Shown: positions 9,801 to 18,107, counted from the stretch's first letter. The stretch: 64,000 bases of DNA from Streptomyces dioscori (GCF_003024195.1 NZ_KZ679052.1:62001-126000), one strand, 5' to 3'. Numbers and translations are program-made. Notes: generated by a model not told the origin, from the letters alone.

Positions 9801-10291
9801 CGCACCTGTTCGACAGCTCGGTGCGCGAGAACCTGCTGCTCGCACGGAAGGACGCGACGGACTCCGCGCTGCGGGACGTGCTGGGACGGGTGCGGCTGCT
9901 CGACTGGGCCGACGGTCTGCCCGACGGGATCGACACGATGATCGGGGAGCACGGGGCCCGGTTGTCCGGGGGGCAGCGGCAGCGGCTGGCGCTCGCCCGT
10001 GCGTTGCTCGCGGACTTTCCCGTGCTGGTGCTCGACGAGCCCGCCGAGCATCTCGACCTGGCCACCGCCGACGCCCTCACCGCCGATCTGCTGGCCGCGA
10101 CCGAGGGGCGTACGACGCTGATGATCACCCACCGGCTCGCGGGCCTGGAAGCGGTGGACGAGGTGATCGTCATGGCGGAGGGGCAGGTGGCGCAGCGGGG
10201 CGCGTTCGACGAGCTGGTGCGTGCGGAGGGGCCGTTGCGGGAGATGGCCGAGCGGGAGAGCCGGACGGGGATGCCGGCCTTCGCAGGGTGA
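6794..10291 (+). CDS. cydCD: CydDC-type ABC exporter, fused single chain
   Basis: Thiol (cysteine/glutathione-type) ABC exporter needed to assemble cytochrome bd; in E. coli CydD and CydC are separate, here they form one 1165-residue chain. Half one: membrane domain, then Walker A GPSGVGKTT at 367-375, LSAGQRQRLALARA and LLLDEPTASLD. Half two: second membrane domain, Walker A GPSGSGKTT at 953-961, LSGGQRQRLALARALL and LVLDEPAEHLD. Two in-frame GTG starts exist: 6785 and 6794. The latter has AAGGG 10 bases upstream and is preferred. Both overlap parS site 3. It belongs to the cyd cluster, and its 3' end is part of a tandem triplication (10261-10355). Confidence 0.93.
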   Translation: MKPIDPRLLRYARATRLFLMAVVGLGVVGAGLVVAQAMLIAEVVVGAFQHGLSTAELRTPLMLLAAVAVGRALISWLTELAAHRASAAVKSELRGRLLERAGALGPEWLSGQRTGSLIALATRGVDALDDYFSRYLPQLGLAVVVPVAVLARIVTEDWVSAAIIVGTLPLIPIFMMLIGWVTQSQMDRQWHLLSRLSGHFLDVVAGLPTLKVFGRAKAQAESIRRITGEYRQATMRTLRIAFISSFALELLATISVALVAVTIGMRLVHGEMELYDGLVVLILAPEAYLPLRQVGAQYHAAAEGLSAAEEIFSVLETPVREPGTGVAPASGELRFDGVTVRYPGRSSDAVSDVSFAVRPGETVALVGPSGVGKTTLLNVLLGFVRPTEGRVEVGGVDLTDADPEQWRSHVAWVPQRPHLFAGSVAENVRLARPEADDSAVREALADAGALEFVDALPDGPHTLLGEDGAGLSAGQRQRLALARAFLADRPVLLLDEPTASLDGATEAEVVAAVRRLAVGRTVLLVVHRPALLAVADRVVRLEPAASADQAAAMPGGTRPSHSDVVASAPAADAGKTAPIPEGRGDVLARVRAMAGPRRGRLALALLLGSLALGSAVGLMATSGWLISRASQQPPVLYLMVAVTATRAFGIGRAVFRYAERLVSHEAVLRMLADTRVAVYRRLERLAPAGLRTTRRGDLLSRLVSDVDALQDYWLRWLLPAAAAAVVSAGSVGFTAWLLPEAGAVLAVGLLAAGVGVPLVTGAVARRAERRLAPARGVLATRVADLLTGTAELTVAGALPARTAEARRADAELTRITSRAATATALGDGLTALISGLTVTAAALVGAQAVVDGRLSGVATAVVVLTPLAAFEAVLGLPLAAQYRQRVRRSAERVYEVLDAPEPVREPERPVKAPASPFPVVVKDLAARYEGQERDAVAGVDLVLEQGRRTAVVGPSGSGKTTLAQVLLRFLDPRGGTYTLGGVDAYGMDGDDVRRLVGLCAQDAHLFDSSVRENLLLARKDATDSALRDVLGRVRLLDWADGLPDGIDTMIGEHGARLSGGQRQRLALARALLADFPVLVLDEPAEHLDLATADALTADLLAATEGRTTLMITHRLAGLEAVDEVIVMAEGQVAQRGAFDELVRAEGPLREMAERESRTGMPAFAG

Positions 10292-10355
10292 CCGGACGGG
10301 GACGACCGGCCCTCGCACGGTGACGGGACGGAGATACCGGCCTTCGCACGGTGGG
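10261..10355 (+). repeat. 31/32-bp tandem triplication spanning the cydCD stop
   Basis: Three imperfect copies (10261-10291, 10292-10323, 10324-10355) of the segment that encodes the last residues and stop of cydCD. Copies two and three lie beyond the stop codon and repeat the GGCC(T/C)TCGCA(G/C)GGTG core. Confidence 0.75.
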
Positions 10356-10423
10356 AGGAGCACGCAGGACCACGTGCCAGGGTTCGACTTTCCCTGACAA
10401 ATGGGACTAACTAGGCTCGGTGC

Positions 10424-12022
10424 ATGTCAGTCGAGCCGGGCTCCGGTGGCGCCCCGAACCCAGACGACGTGCCGCGGCTGCTGGAGGCGATGCGGGCGGT
10501 CGGCAGCGGTCTGCAGCTGCGGTCCACGCTGGAACGGATCTGCGAGACCGCGGCGGAACTGGCGGACGCGCGGTACGCGGCTGTCGGGCTGACGGCGGAG
10601 TGCGGGGACGGCCTCGCCGAGCACCCGGGCCCGGACGCCGACGGGAAGCCGGTCAGGTGGATCGGGCGGCTGCCGGACGGGTACGAGGGAGCCAGGGGGA
10701 CCGAGGAAAGCTGTCGTCCGCCCGAGGCCGGCTTCCTGGCCGTCCCGATCCGCGTACAGGGCGAGAGCCTCGGCACCTTCTACCTCGCCGAGAAGCGCGA
10801 CGGGCGCCCGTTCGGCGAGCACGACCTCGACATGGTGCGCGTACTGGCGCGCGAGGCGGGCATCGCGGTGGGGAACGCGCGCCTGTACGGGGCCGCCAAG
10901 CGGCGTGAGCGCTGGATCGACGGATCCGTGGCCGTCACCACAGCGCTGCTCTCCGGAGGAGACGCCGACGAAGCCCTCCAGGTGGTCGCCGAACAGGCCC
11001 GCCGGCTCTCCGACTCGATGGCCGGCCTCGTGCTCCTGCCCGCGGCGGCGGGCGGACTGGAGATCGTCGCCGTCGCGTCCGAGCACCCGTCGAGGGCACT
11101 GGGCCTCGTCGTACCGCCCGAGAACGCGGTGGCGGGCCAGATCCTCGCGGGAAACGCCGTGTTCGTCGAGGACGCGGCCTCGGACCCGCGGATGCTCGCG
11201 GACCTCTCCCGGGGCTACGGGCCGACGATGCTGCTTCCCCTCCAGAGCGGCGGCCGGGTCCTGGGGACCCTCGTCATGGCCCGCGCGGCGGACGCCCGCC
11301 CGTTCACTGATACCGAGCGCACCCTGGCGACGCAGTTCGCCTCCCAGGCGGCGCTCGCGCTGATGATGGCCGAGGCACAGCGGGACCGGGAACAGCTCGC
11401 GGTCTACGAGGACCGTGACCGGATCGCCCGTGACCTGCACGATCTCGTCATCCAGCGGCTGTTCGCCACCGGGATGCTGCTGGAGAGCGCGCAGCGGCGG
11501 TCCGTGCTGCCCGAGGTGCGCAAGGGTGTCGGCAAGGCGGTCGACGAACTCGACGTCACCATCCAGGAGATCCGCACGGCCATCTTCGCGCTGCAGCAGG
11601 GACCCGCGGAGTTTCCGACCCGGCTGCGGACGCGCGTCCTGCGCGAGATCAACATGGCCGCCGTACCGCTCGGCTTCAAGCCGTCGCACCGCTTCGTCGG
11701 GTCCGTGGACACGGTGGTCGGTGAACTCACCGCCAAGAACCTCGTCGCGGCCCTCCGCGAAGCCCTGTCCAACGCCTTCCGGCACGCGGGAGCGTCCCGT
11801 ATCGACGTCACCGTGGACGCGACCGTACGGCTTCGGGGCGAGGAGACCGGCGTACGTCTGACGGTGACGGACGACGGTGTCGGCATCCCCGAAGGAGGCC
11901 GGCGCAGCGGGCTGAAGAACCTGAAGCGCCGCGCGGAGTCGCTGGGCGGGGACAGCTGGTACGGCCCGGGGGCCGGGGAGGACGGCGGCGGCACGTCGGT
12001 GGTCTGGGAGGCGCCGTACTGA
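10424..12022 (+). CDS. GAF-domain histidine kinase (DevS/NarL-type)
   Basis: Soluble sensor kinase of the HisKA_3 class, 532 residues. Two GAF-like sensory modules span about residues 20-165 and 190-330. The phospho-acceptor is His339 in RDLHDLVIQRLF, followed by a GHKL ATPase domain whose G-box is GLKNLKRRAESLGG. The layout matches DevS/DosS-type kinases that sense oxygen, NO or redox state through GAF domains. No receiver partner is adjacent, so its response regulator must lie elsewhere. The gene starts 132 bp after cydCD. A TAGGCT hexamer ends 5 bases before the ATG and no Shine-Dalgarno sequence is seen, so the mRNA may have a very short leader. A link to bd-oxidase control is plausible but inferred from position only. 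Confidence 0.87.
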   Translation: MSVEPGSGGAPNPDDVPRLLEAMRAVGSGLQLRSTLERICETAAELADARYAAVGLTAECGDGLAEHPGPDADGKPVRWIGRLPDGYEGARGTEESCRPPEAGFLAVPIRVQGESLGTFYLAEKRDGRPFGEHDLDMVRVLAREAGIAVGNARLYGAAKRRERWIDGSVAVTTALLSGGDADEALQVVAEQARRLSDSMAGLVLLPAAAGGLEIVAVASEHPSRALGLVVPPENAVAGQILAGNAVFVEDAASDPRMLADLSRGYGPTMLLPLQSGGRVLGTLVMARAADARPFTDTERTLATQFASQAALALMMAEAQRDREQLAVYEDRDRIARDLHDLVIQRLFATGMLLESAQRRSVLPEVRKGVGKAVDELDVTIQEIRTAIFALQQGPAEFPTRLRTRVLREINMAAVPLGFKPSHRFVGSVDTVVGELTAKNLVAALREALSNAFRHAGASRIDVTVDATVRLRGEETGVRLTVTDDGVGIPEGGRRSGLKNLKRRAESLGGDSWYGPGAGEDGGGTSVVWEAPY

Positions 12023-12229
12023 ATCAGGGACAGGGCTGGGCCGGGCGGAGGCCGTACAGGGTGGGGGTGGGGGCGAGCCGCCGACGCGTGCGCCGGTGTG
12101 CGACTCGCTGAAGTGGCGTCGGCGAGACCCCTGTTCGGCTCAGCGCAGTGGTCCATCCGTGGCGACCGCTCCCCCAGGTGTACGACGTGAACAGGACCTG
12201 AGCCGTCCGCGCGCGACACGATCCATGTC

Positions 12230-13279
12230 ATGCGCTCACGTCGACCTCACCGTCCTCTGCTCGTCACGGCGCTGTCGTGCGCGCTGGCCGGCCTGGCGGC
12301 GGGACCGGCGACGGCCACCGGGGACGCCGACGGCTCCGGCGGGGTCGGCGCCGAGGTCGTACGGCTGTACGAGGAGGCGTCAGTGGCGGCGCAGCGGTAC
12401 GAGGCGGGGCGCCGCGAGGCCGATGAGCAGCGGGGCCGGGCCCAGCGGCTGGAGCGGCTTCTCGACCGGGGGCGGCGGGACATCGCCGTGCTGCACGGGG
12501 ACCTCGGCCGTATCGCACGTGCCCAGTACCGCACCGGCGGTGGGCTCCCGCACACCGTGCGGCTGCTGCTCGCGGACAGCCCCGAGGAGCTGATGCGCGG
12601 TCAGCGGGTTGTCCGGCAGGTGGATCTGGCGGTCGACAACGCCGTCACCAAGAGCCGCCGGGCCGAGCGCAGGCTCGCCGCCGACGAATCGAAGGCGGCC
12701 TCCGCATGGCAGGTGCTGGAACGGCGCAACGACGAACTCGCCGGGATCAAGCGCGGCATCGAGCGGAAACTGGAGGAGGCCCAGGGCACGCTCCAGGGAC
12801 AGGCGGACGCCTCGGCCGCCGCCGGTGCGTGCCGGGGCCCGGCCCGGCTCGACCAGCCGGACGAGGCCTTCACCCAGCCGTGGATCCCGCCGGTGGAGAC
12901 GTACGGACTGTCCGCGGGGTTCGGCAGCGGCGGTGAACGCTGGGCGAGCCGGCACACCGGGCAGGACTTCGCGGTGGACATCGGTACGCCGGTGCGTTCG
13001 GTGGGCCGGGGACGGGTGGTGAAGGTGTCGTGCGGCGGCCCGTTCGGCATGGAGGTCGTGGTGCGGCACACGGGCGGCTACTTCACGCAGTACGCCCATC
13101 TGGCGGCCGTCACCGTGGATCAGGGGGAGCGGGTGTCCACCGGACAGTGGGTCGGCCAGTCGGGCACGACCGGCAACTCGACGGGCCCGCATCTGCACTT
13201 CGAGGTACGTCTGACGCCGCAGCCGGGCTCGGGAGTCGATCCCCGGGAATGGTTCGCCGAGCGGGGAGTACGGCTGTGA
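12230..13279 (+). CDS. Secreted M23 peptidase with coiled coil
   Basis: Cell-wall endopeptidase of the LytM/M23 family, 349 residues, cutting peptide bridges in peptidoglycan outside the cell. It has a signal peptide at residues 1-30 ending ATATG, then a charged, Arg/Glu/Leu-rich helical region (~35-195) that reads as a coiled coil, as in EnvC/RipA-like activators. The C-terminal M23 domain shows RHTGQDFAVD (His242, Asp246) and GPHLHFE (His321, His323), so all zinc ligands are present. The ATG at 12230 overlaps another ATG in a different frame, and no ribosome-binding site is obvious. It stands alone, convergent with the HAD gene. Confidence 0.85.
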   Translation: MRSRRPHRPLLVTALSCALAGLAAGPATATGDADGSGGVGAEVVRLYEEASVAAQRYEAGRREADEQRGRAQRLERLLDRGRRDIAVLHGDLGRIARAQYRTGGGLPHTVRLLLADSPEELMRGQRVVRQVDLAVDNAVTKSRRAERRLAADESKAASAWQVLERRNDELAGIKRGIERKLEEAQGTLQGQADASAAAGACRGPARLDQPDEAFTQPWIPPVETYGLSAGFGSGGERWASRHTGQDFAVDIGTPVRSVGRGRVVKVSCGGPFGMEVVVRHTGGYFTQYAHLAAVTVDQGERVSTGQWVGQSGTTGNSTGPHLHFEVRLTPQPGSGVDPREWFAERGVRL

Positions 13280-13332
13280 CCGAATGAGCGGGCGGGCCGG
13301 CCTGAGGGAGCGGGCCGGCTGCCGACCCTTTC

Positions 13333-14202
13333 CTACCGGCGCTCCGCGAGTATCCGCTCGATGACGACAGCCACGCCGTCCTCGGTGTTGGCGGCCGTAC
13401 GGCCGGACGCCGCGGCGATCACGTCGGGGTGCGCGTTGCCCATCGCGTACGACGTGCCAGCCCACGTGAGCATCTCCACGTCGTTCGGCATGTCACCGAA
13501 GGCGACGACCTCCTCGTGCGAGATCCCGCGCTCGGCGCAGCACAGCGCGAGGGTGCTGGCCTTCGAGACGCCGGGGCCGCTGATCTCCAGCAGCGCGCTG
13601 GGGCTGGACCGGGTCACGTTGGCCCGGTCGCCGATGGCCAGCCGGGCGGTCATGAGGAAGTCGTCCGGGGCGATCTCGTGGTGGAACGCGAGGATCTTGA
13701 GCACCGGCTCGTCGGCACCCGGGGCGTCCGGCGCCAGAAGTTTCTCGGCGGGCGCGACGGTGTCGGGCGCCTCCAGGTGCAGCTTCGGGTACGCGGGCTC
13801 CTGGTAGAAGCCGTACGTCTGCTCGATGGCGAAGAGGGTGCCGGGAGCGGCGTCGCGCAGGAGACGTACGGCGTCGAGAGCGTTCTCCCGCGCCAGTTCG
13901 CGCACCTTGACGAAGCGGTGGGCGCCGGGGCCGCCGTGCAGATCGACCACGGCGGCGCCGTTTCCGCAGATGGCGAGGCCGTGGCCGTGGACGTGCTCAC
14001 TCACGACGTCCATCCAGCGGGCCGGGCGCCCGGTCACGAAGAAGACCTCGATGCCGGCCGCCTCGGCGGCGGCCAGGGCGGCCACCGTGCGCGGAGAGAC
14101 GGACTTGTCGTCGTGCAGCAGGGTGCCGTCGAGGTCCGTGGCGATCAGGCGGGGCGGGAGGGGGGAGGCCGGAGTCCCGGGCCGTCGGGTCGCTGAGGTC
14201 AC
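13333..14202 (-). CDS. HAD-superfamily (Cof-type) sugar/nucleotide phosphatase
   Basis: Phosphatase of the Cof/SupH subfamily of HAD hydrolases, 289 residues. The nucleophile motif DLDGTLLHDD lies near residue 22, motif II is VTGRP, and motif IV is FGDMPNDVEML, with a C2-type cap between. Such enzymes dephosphorylate sugar phosphates, FMN or PLP with low specificity; the substrate here is not predictable. The GTG at 14202 is preferred because GGGAGA lies about 9 bases upstream; an in-frame ATG at 14220 is the alternative. A paralogue sits at 25006-25899. Confidence 0.85.
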   Translation of the reverse strand: MTSATRRPGTPASPLPPRLIATDLDGTLLHDDKSVSPRTVAALAAAEAAGIEVFFVTGRPARWMDVVSEHVHGHGLAICGNGAAVVDLHGGPGAHRFVKVRELARENALDAVRLLRDAAPGTLFAIEQTYGFYQEPAYPKLHLEAPDTVAPAEKLLAPDAPGADEPVLKILAFHHEIAPDDFLMTARLAIGDRANVTRSSPSALLEISGPGVSKASTLALCCAERGISHEEVVAFGDMPNDVEMLTWAGTSYAMGNAHPDVIAAASGRTAANTEDGVAVVIERILAERR

Positions 14203-14306
14203 TCCGCCATTCTCCCGCATATGCGCGCACGGGCGTGCGGCGGTCCGCACATGTGAGTGACGTAACCCCTCACCTGCCCTTTTCCGCCTCACACGCCGCA
14301 GCCGCT

Positions 14307-14372
14307 GGGCGGGGGCGCCCCGGAAGGGGCACGGGGAACCGCGCGGGCAACCCGGCACGACCCGCAGTCGCG
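14307..14372. repeat. Copy of a dispersed Streptomyces intergenic repeat
   Basis: GGGGCGCCCC followed by a GGGGAACCGCGCGGGCAAC-like core. It resembles the sequence at 41077-41130 and the very common Streptomyces intergenic motif with core GGGGAACTGCGCGACCAGCC (recalled, not searched). The function is unknown; it can fold into a GC-rich hairpin. Confidence 0.5.
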
Positions 14373-14420
14373 TACCGGGCCCCCGGCCCCTCCCCGCTGG
14401 GCGCCGCCCTGCACCGGGCG

Positions 14421-15332
14421 TCAGCCCAACTGAGCGACCGCCTCCAGCGCGATCTGCTCGAAGACCTTCTCGTCCGCCGCGAAGTCGGAGCCCGGGATGG
14501 GCCAGTGGATCACGATGTCCGTGAAGCCCAGCTCCACATGGCGGCCCGCGAAGTCGACGAACGCGTCGAGGGACTCCAGTGGACGTCCACGGTCCGGGGT
14601 GAAGCCGGTGAGCAGGACCTTGTCGAGCTCACGCACATCGCGCCCGACCGTCTCGCACGCCGCGGCCAGCTTCTCCGTCTGTCCGCGGAGGGCGTCCACC
14701 GACTGCTCGGGCGTGCCCGCCTGGAAGAGCTTCGGGTCCCCGGTGGTCACCCACGCCTGTCCGTGCGCGGCGGCGAGCTTCAGCCCGCGAGGCCCGGTGG
14801 CGGCCACCGCGAAGGGCAGCCGGGGGCGCTGCACACACCCGGGGATGTTGTACGCCTCACGCGCCGAGTAGAACGTGCCGTCGTACGACACGGTGTCCTC
14901 GGTGAGCAGCCGGTCGAGCAGCGGTACGAACTCGCCGAAGCGGTCGGCGCGCTCGCGCGGCGTCCACGGCTCCTCGCCGGTGCGCAGCAGTGTCGTGGCG
15001 TCGAACCCGGAGCCGCCCGCGCCGATGCCCAGCGTGATCCGGCCACCGGAGATGTCGTCGAGGGAGATCAGTTCCTTGGCCAGGGCCACCGGGTGCCGGA
15101 AGTTCGGAGAGGTCACCAGGGTGCCGAGGCGCAGCCGGTCGGTGGCGCCCGCGGCGGCGGTCAGGGTCGGCACGGCGCCGTACCAGGGGCCCTCGCGGAA
15201 CGTCCGCCAGGCCAGGTGGTCGTAGGTGAAGGCGGTGTGGAACCCGAGCTGCTCGGCGCGCTGCCAGGTGGAACGCCCTCCCTCGTGCCAGCGGAGGTAG
15301 GGCAGGATCACGGTGCTCAGGCGCAGACTCAT
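14421..15332 (-). CDS. LLM-class (F420-dependent-like) oxidoreductase
   Basis: Luciferase-like TIM-barrel oxidoreductase, 303 residues. Typical marks are TAFTYDHLAWR near residue 40, RLRLGTLVTSPNFRHP, and DDISGGRITLGIGAG. In actinobacteria this family (MSMEG-type) commonly uses coenzyme F420 to reduce or oxidise small organics; the cofactor here is inferred. The frame is open far upstream, but the ATG at 15332 begins the conserved MSLRLSTVILPY. AGG lies 9 bases before it. The neighbouring genes do not hint at a substrate. Confidence 0.82.
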   Translation of the reverse strand: MSLRLSTVILPYLRWHEGGRSTWQRAEQLGFHTAFTYDHLAWRTFREGPWYGAVPTLTAAAGATDRLRLGTLVTSPNFRHPVALAKELISLDDISGGRITLGIGAGGSGFDATTLLRTGEEPWTPRERADRFGEFVPLLDRLLTEDTVSYDGTFYSAREAYNIPGCVQRPRLPFAVAATGPRGLKLAAAHGQAWVTTGDPKLFQAGTPEQSVDALRGQTEKLAAACETVGRDVRELDKVLLTGFTPDRGRPLESLDAFVDFAGRHVELGFTDIVIHWPIPGSDFAADEKVFEQIALEAVAQLG

Positions 15333-15380
15333 GCCGCAGAGCCTAAGCGCAGCGGTGCGGCACACCGAAGCGGCCGACCG

Positions 15381-15415
15381 GCCGGGGTGGCCACCCCGGC
15401 CGTGGCCACGGCCGG
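15381..15415. terminator. Two overlapping 20-bp palindromes between genes
   Basis: 15381-15400 and 15396-15415 are each perfect 20-bp palindromes sharing GGCC-rich ends, in the 149-bp gap after kptA. Alternative hairpins of this kind may end kptA transcription before the LLM gene. Confidence 0.5.
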
Positions 15416-15481
15416 AGCCCCGCTGGGCGGACGGCAGCGACGCGAGGCGGCCCGCCGCGAGCCACCCGGCCCACCGGGTCG

Positions 15482-16081
15482 TCAGTGCGTGGCCGGAAAC
15501 CGCAGGTAGCGCGGGGGCACGGCCGCCGTGAGCCAGACGCCGTTGGCGCTGACGGTGAAGACGTGCCCGTCGCGGCTCATGGCGCCGGCGTCCACGGAGA
15601 GGACGACGGGGCGGCCGCGCCGGGCTCCGACGCGGGTCGCCGTCTCGCGGTCGGCGGAGAGGTGCACGTCGTGCCGGTCCATGGGCCGCAGACCCTCGGC
15701 GCGGATCGCGTCCAGACTGCGGGCGACGGTGCTGTGGTACAGGTACGCGGGCGGGGTCGCCGACGGCAGTCCCAGGTCGACCTCCACGGAGTGGCCCTGG
15801 CTGGCACGGATCCGGGTGCCCTCGATCGCGAAACGCCGCTTGTCGTTGTCGGCCACCACATGGTCCAGCTCGTCCCGGGTGAACGGGAAGCCGTGCGCCG
15901 CCGCCGCGGCCAGCAGGGTGCCGATCTCGACCCAGCCGCCGTCGTCGAGCGTGAGCCCGATCCGCTCGGGCTGGTGCCGCAGATGCTTCGAGAGGTACTT
16001 CGACACCTTCACGGTGCGCCTCTCGTCCGCGGGGCGTCTCCCGTCCGCGGTGCGCCTCTCGTCCATGGGTCTCTCGTTCAT
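15482..16081 (-). CDS. kptA: RNA 2'-phosphotransferase (Tpt1/KptA)
   Basis: KptA transfers an internal RNA 2'-phosphate to NAD+, releasing nicotinamide and ADP-ribose cyclic phosphate; it finishes tRNA splicing in yeast, while its bacterial role is unclear. 199 residues. Family blocks are seen: SKYLSKHLRHQPERIGL, DDGGWVEI, RRFAIEGTRIRASQGHS and the later LYHSTVARSLDAI and DVHLSAD, which carry the Arg-His-Arg-Arg set. The N-terminus before residue ~20 is a short repeated DERRTADGRR-like lead, so the start (16081 or 16066) is uncertain. The 122 bp upstream, toward the MerR gene, hold two DnaA boxes. Confidence 0.85.
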   Translation of the reverse strand: MNERPMDERRTADGRRPADERRTVKVSKYLSKHLRHQPERIGLTLDDGGWVEIGTLLAAAAAHGFPFTRDELDHVVADNDKRRFAIEGTRIRASQGHSVEVDLGLPSATPPAYLYHSTVARSLDAIRAEGLRPMDRHDVHLSADRETATRVGARRGRPVVLSVDAGAMSRDGHVFTVSANGVWLTAAVPPRYLRFPATH

Positions 16082-16156
16082 CCCGCCAGGGTGCCTGGAG
16101 AGACACTGATCACGCATTTGATTTTGGCCCGGAGGTTTGATCCACAGCCAAATGCG

Positions 16157-16191
16157 TTATCCACAGGCGTAGTTGAGGAATCTGTGGACAA
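16157..16191. promoter_or_regulatory. Pair of DnaA boxes between kptA and the MerR gene
   Basis: TTATCCACA at 16157-16165 and TGTGGACAA (reverse of the preferred Streptomyces box TTGTCCACA) at 16183-16191 face each other in the 122-bp gap. A weaker GATCCACA lies at 16139-16146. Confidence 0.6.
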
Positions 16192-16203
16192 CTCCTCGAC
16201 ATT

Positions 16204-17148
16204 TCATGATGGTTCGTCAACTTCGGCCGTTTGAGGGCGGTGTGCGGCAAGTGCGTCCAAGGCCCGCGCCCTGACCTCGCGTTCCGCTGCCAGAGCGATG
16301 AACTCGGCCGCGTGCTCCACGCCGACAAGCCCTTCAACGGCGGTCATTGTCGCGGCCGGGACCGCCACAGTACGTGTCTCTTCCTGGTCCGCCCGGGGTT
16401 TCTCCACACCGAGATGCCGGCGCAGCTGTCGATGGGCGAACAGCTGCATGGCCCGCGCCAGTTCGGCGTCCACCGTCTGGCGTGCGAGCGGCCGCAGCCG
16501 GCGTACGAGCGCTGCCGCTTCCGTGGCGTCGGCGTCGTTCGGCGCGTGTTCGCCGAGATAGCGGGCGAAGACGTGCTCGGCCGTGAACTCCAGGAACCGG
16601 GAGGCGATGTGCTCCACCTGCCCCCTCAACTCCCGCAGATGACTGGAGATCGCGGACAGCGGGACGCCCGCCTCGTACAACTCCGCCGCCACCGCCAGTT
16701 CCTGGGGGCTCGGAACGAGGAACGTGTCGTCCTGCCCCGGGATCCGTTCGAGCACGCCCAGCTCGACCGCCTCTGCCACCGCCGCGTCGTCCGGGTGGCC
16801 GCCGAACCGTTCGTCGAGCTCTGCCCGCGAGATGTGGACCGCCTCCTCGTCCGTCCACGGTCCGTCGACCTCCGCGACCAGACCGAGCACGCCGCCCAGA
16901 CCGCGCCCCGCGTCCCAGGCCTCCAGCAGCTCCTTGATGGAGGCCAGGGTGTAGCCGCGGTCCAGCAGGTCCGCGATCTGCCGCAACCGGGCCAGATGGG
17001 CGTCCGCGTAGAGGTTCGCGCGCCCGCGCCGCTCCGGGCGGGGGAGCAGCCCGCGGTCCTGATAGGCGCGGATCGTCCGGACCGTGGCGCCACTGCGGTG
17101 CGCCAGGTCCTCGATCCGGTACGCGGCGCCGGCCGGCTCGTCGATCAC
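16204..17148 (-). CDS. MerR-family transcriptional regulator
   Basis: 314-residue regulator. The N-terminal MerR winged helix is clear: YRIEDLAHRSGATVRTIRAYQDRGLLP, then RRGRANLYADAHLARLRQIADLLDRGYTLASIKELL. The C-terminal 200 residues form a helical domain with no cysteine cluster, so it is not a mercury/copper sensor of the classic kind; organic ligands or fatty acyl compounds are possible. The GTG at 17148 is chosen since the frame upstream is only an open shadow. It lies 59 bp after the metal-dependent hydrolase gene, on the same strand, so it may control the hydrolase/EphD pair. Confidence 0.82.
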   Translation of the reverse strand: MIDEPAGAAYRIEDLAHRSGATVRTIRAYQDRGLLPRPERRGRANLYADAHLARLRQIADLLDRGYTLASIKELLEAWDAGRGLGGVLGLVAEVDGPWTDEEAVHISRAELDERFGGHPDDAAVAEAVELGVLERIPGQDDTFLVPSPQELAVAAELYEAGVPLSAISSHLRELRGQVEHIASRFLEFTAEHVFARYLGEHAPNDADATEAAALVRRLRPLARQTVDAELARAMQLFAHRQLRRHLGVEKPRADQEETRTVAVPAATMTAVEGLVGVEHAAEFIALAAEREVRARALDALAAHRPQTAEVDEPS

Positions 17149-17207
17149 AGTCCCTGCCCTTCCGGTTCCGGGCCCTTGCGGTTCCCTGCCCGCCCGAGCG
17201 CCCGTCG

Positions 17208-18107
17208 CTAAGCGATCGCCGCCCTGCCGATCGCCCCCGCCGCGGCCCGGGCCGCGGGCGACACGGCCAGATACTCGACCGCGCGGCGCATCGAGCCCTC
17301 CTTCGAAGGATGGTACGAGCGCCGCAGATAACGCGGGACGGCCGAGCCGAGCTCCTTCCACGTGGGCAGCAGCCCCCTGCGCACCGCCCGGTTGTGCGCC
17401 CCGAGCGAATAGCGGAGTCTGCCCGCCAGTTGGGGATCGTGGCGTATCAGATGGCCCGCTCCCCACGCCCACATGTACAGCATCACCGGGGCCGTGACCG
17501 CCATGCCCGCGACCCGGCGCGCATACCGGGGCAGGCCCTCGCCGCCGCAGTGCTGGTACATGTCGAAAGCGACCGCGCGGTGCTCGACCTCCTCCGCGCC
17601 GTGCCAGCGCAGCAGGTCGAGCATGACCGCGTCGGACCCCGCCCCGTCCAGCCCTTCGGCGGCCAGCACCCAGTCGCCGAGCACCGCGGTGAACTGCTCT
17701 ATGGCCGAAACCACCGAGAGCCGGAAGAGCAGCCACTCCCGGGCCGGTATCCGGCCCAGCGGCGGAGTCTCGCCCAGGATCGTCCGGAAGAGGAACTCGA
17801 CGTGCTTCGTGTACGCGTCCGTGTCCAGCCGCTGCGCCGCCAGATGGTCGAGCACGTACGCGTGCTGCACGCTGTGCGTCGCCTCCTGCCCCATGAACCC
17901 CTTGACGTCCTTGAGCAGTTCGGGGTCGGTGACCAGCGGCAGGCCTTCCTTGAAGACCTTGACGAACCACCGCTCCCCCGCGGGCAGCAGCAGATGCAGC
18001 ACATTGATGACGTGGGTGGCCGTCGGCTCGGCCGGTATCCAGTGGAGCGGGGTCCGCTCCCAGTCGAAGGAGACCCGGCGGGGCGTGATGGCGTGGTGCT
18101 CTGTCAC
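17208..18107 (-). CDS. Putative ferritin-like metal-dependent hydrolase
   Basis: 299-residue protein of the Metal_hydrol group (PF10118-type), predicted from E/H-rich helices: FMGQEATHSVQH near residue 75 and GAEEVEHRAVAFDMY near residue 165 look like the metal ligands of a four-helix di-iron site. The substrate is unknown. The C-terminus carries a hydrophobic stretch (APVMLYMWAWGAGHLI), so membrane association is possible. Its GTG overlaps the stop of the EphD-like gene by 4 bases (GTGA), so translation is coupled. Together with that lipid-type hydrolase/dehydrogenase it may act in lipid or hydrocarbon turnover, which is inference. Confidence 0.75.
   Translation of the reverse strand: MTEHHAITPRRVSFDWERTPLHWIPAEPTATHVINVLHLLLPAGERWFVKVFKEGLPLVTDPELLKDVKGFMGQEATHSVQHAYVLDHLAAQRLDTDAYTKHVEFLFRTILGETPPLGRIPAREWLLFRLSVVSAIEQFTAVLGDWVLAAEGLDGAGSDAVMLDLLRWHGAEEVEHRAVAFDMYQHCGGEGLPRYARRVAGMAVTAPVMLYMWAWGAGHLIRHDPQLAGRLRYSLGAHNRAVRRGLLPTWKELGSAVPRYLRRSYHPSKEGSMRRAVEYLAVSPAARAAAGAIGRAAIA

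Noticed and set aside
12023..12229. c-di-AMP (ydaO) riboswitch before the M23 peptidase
   Set aside because: Such riboswitches often precede Streptomyces wall hydrolases, but the characteristic conserved blocks are not found in the 207-bp leader.
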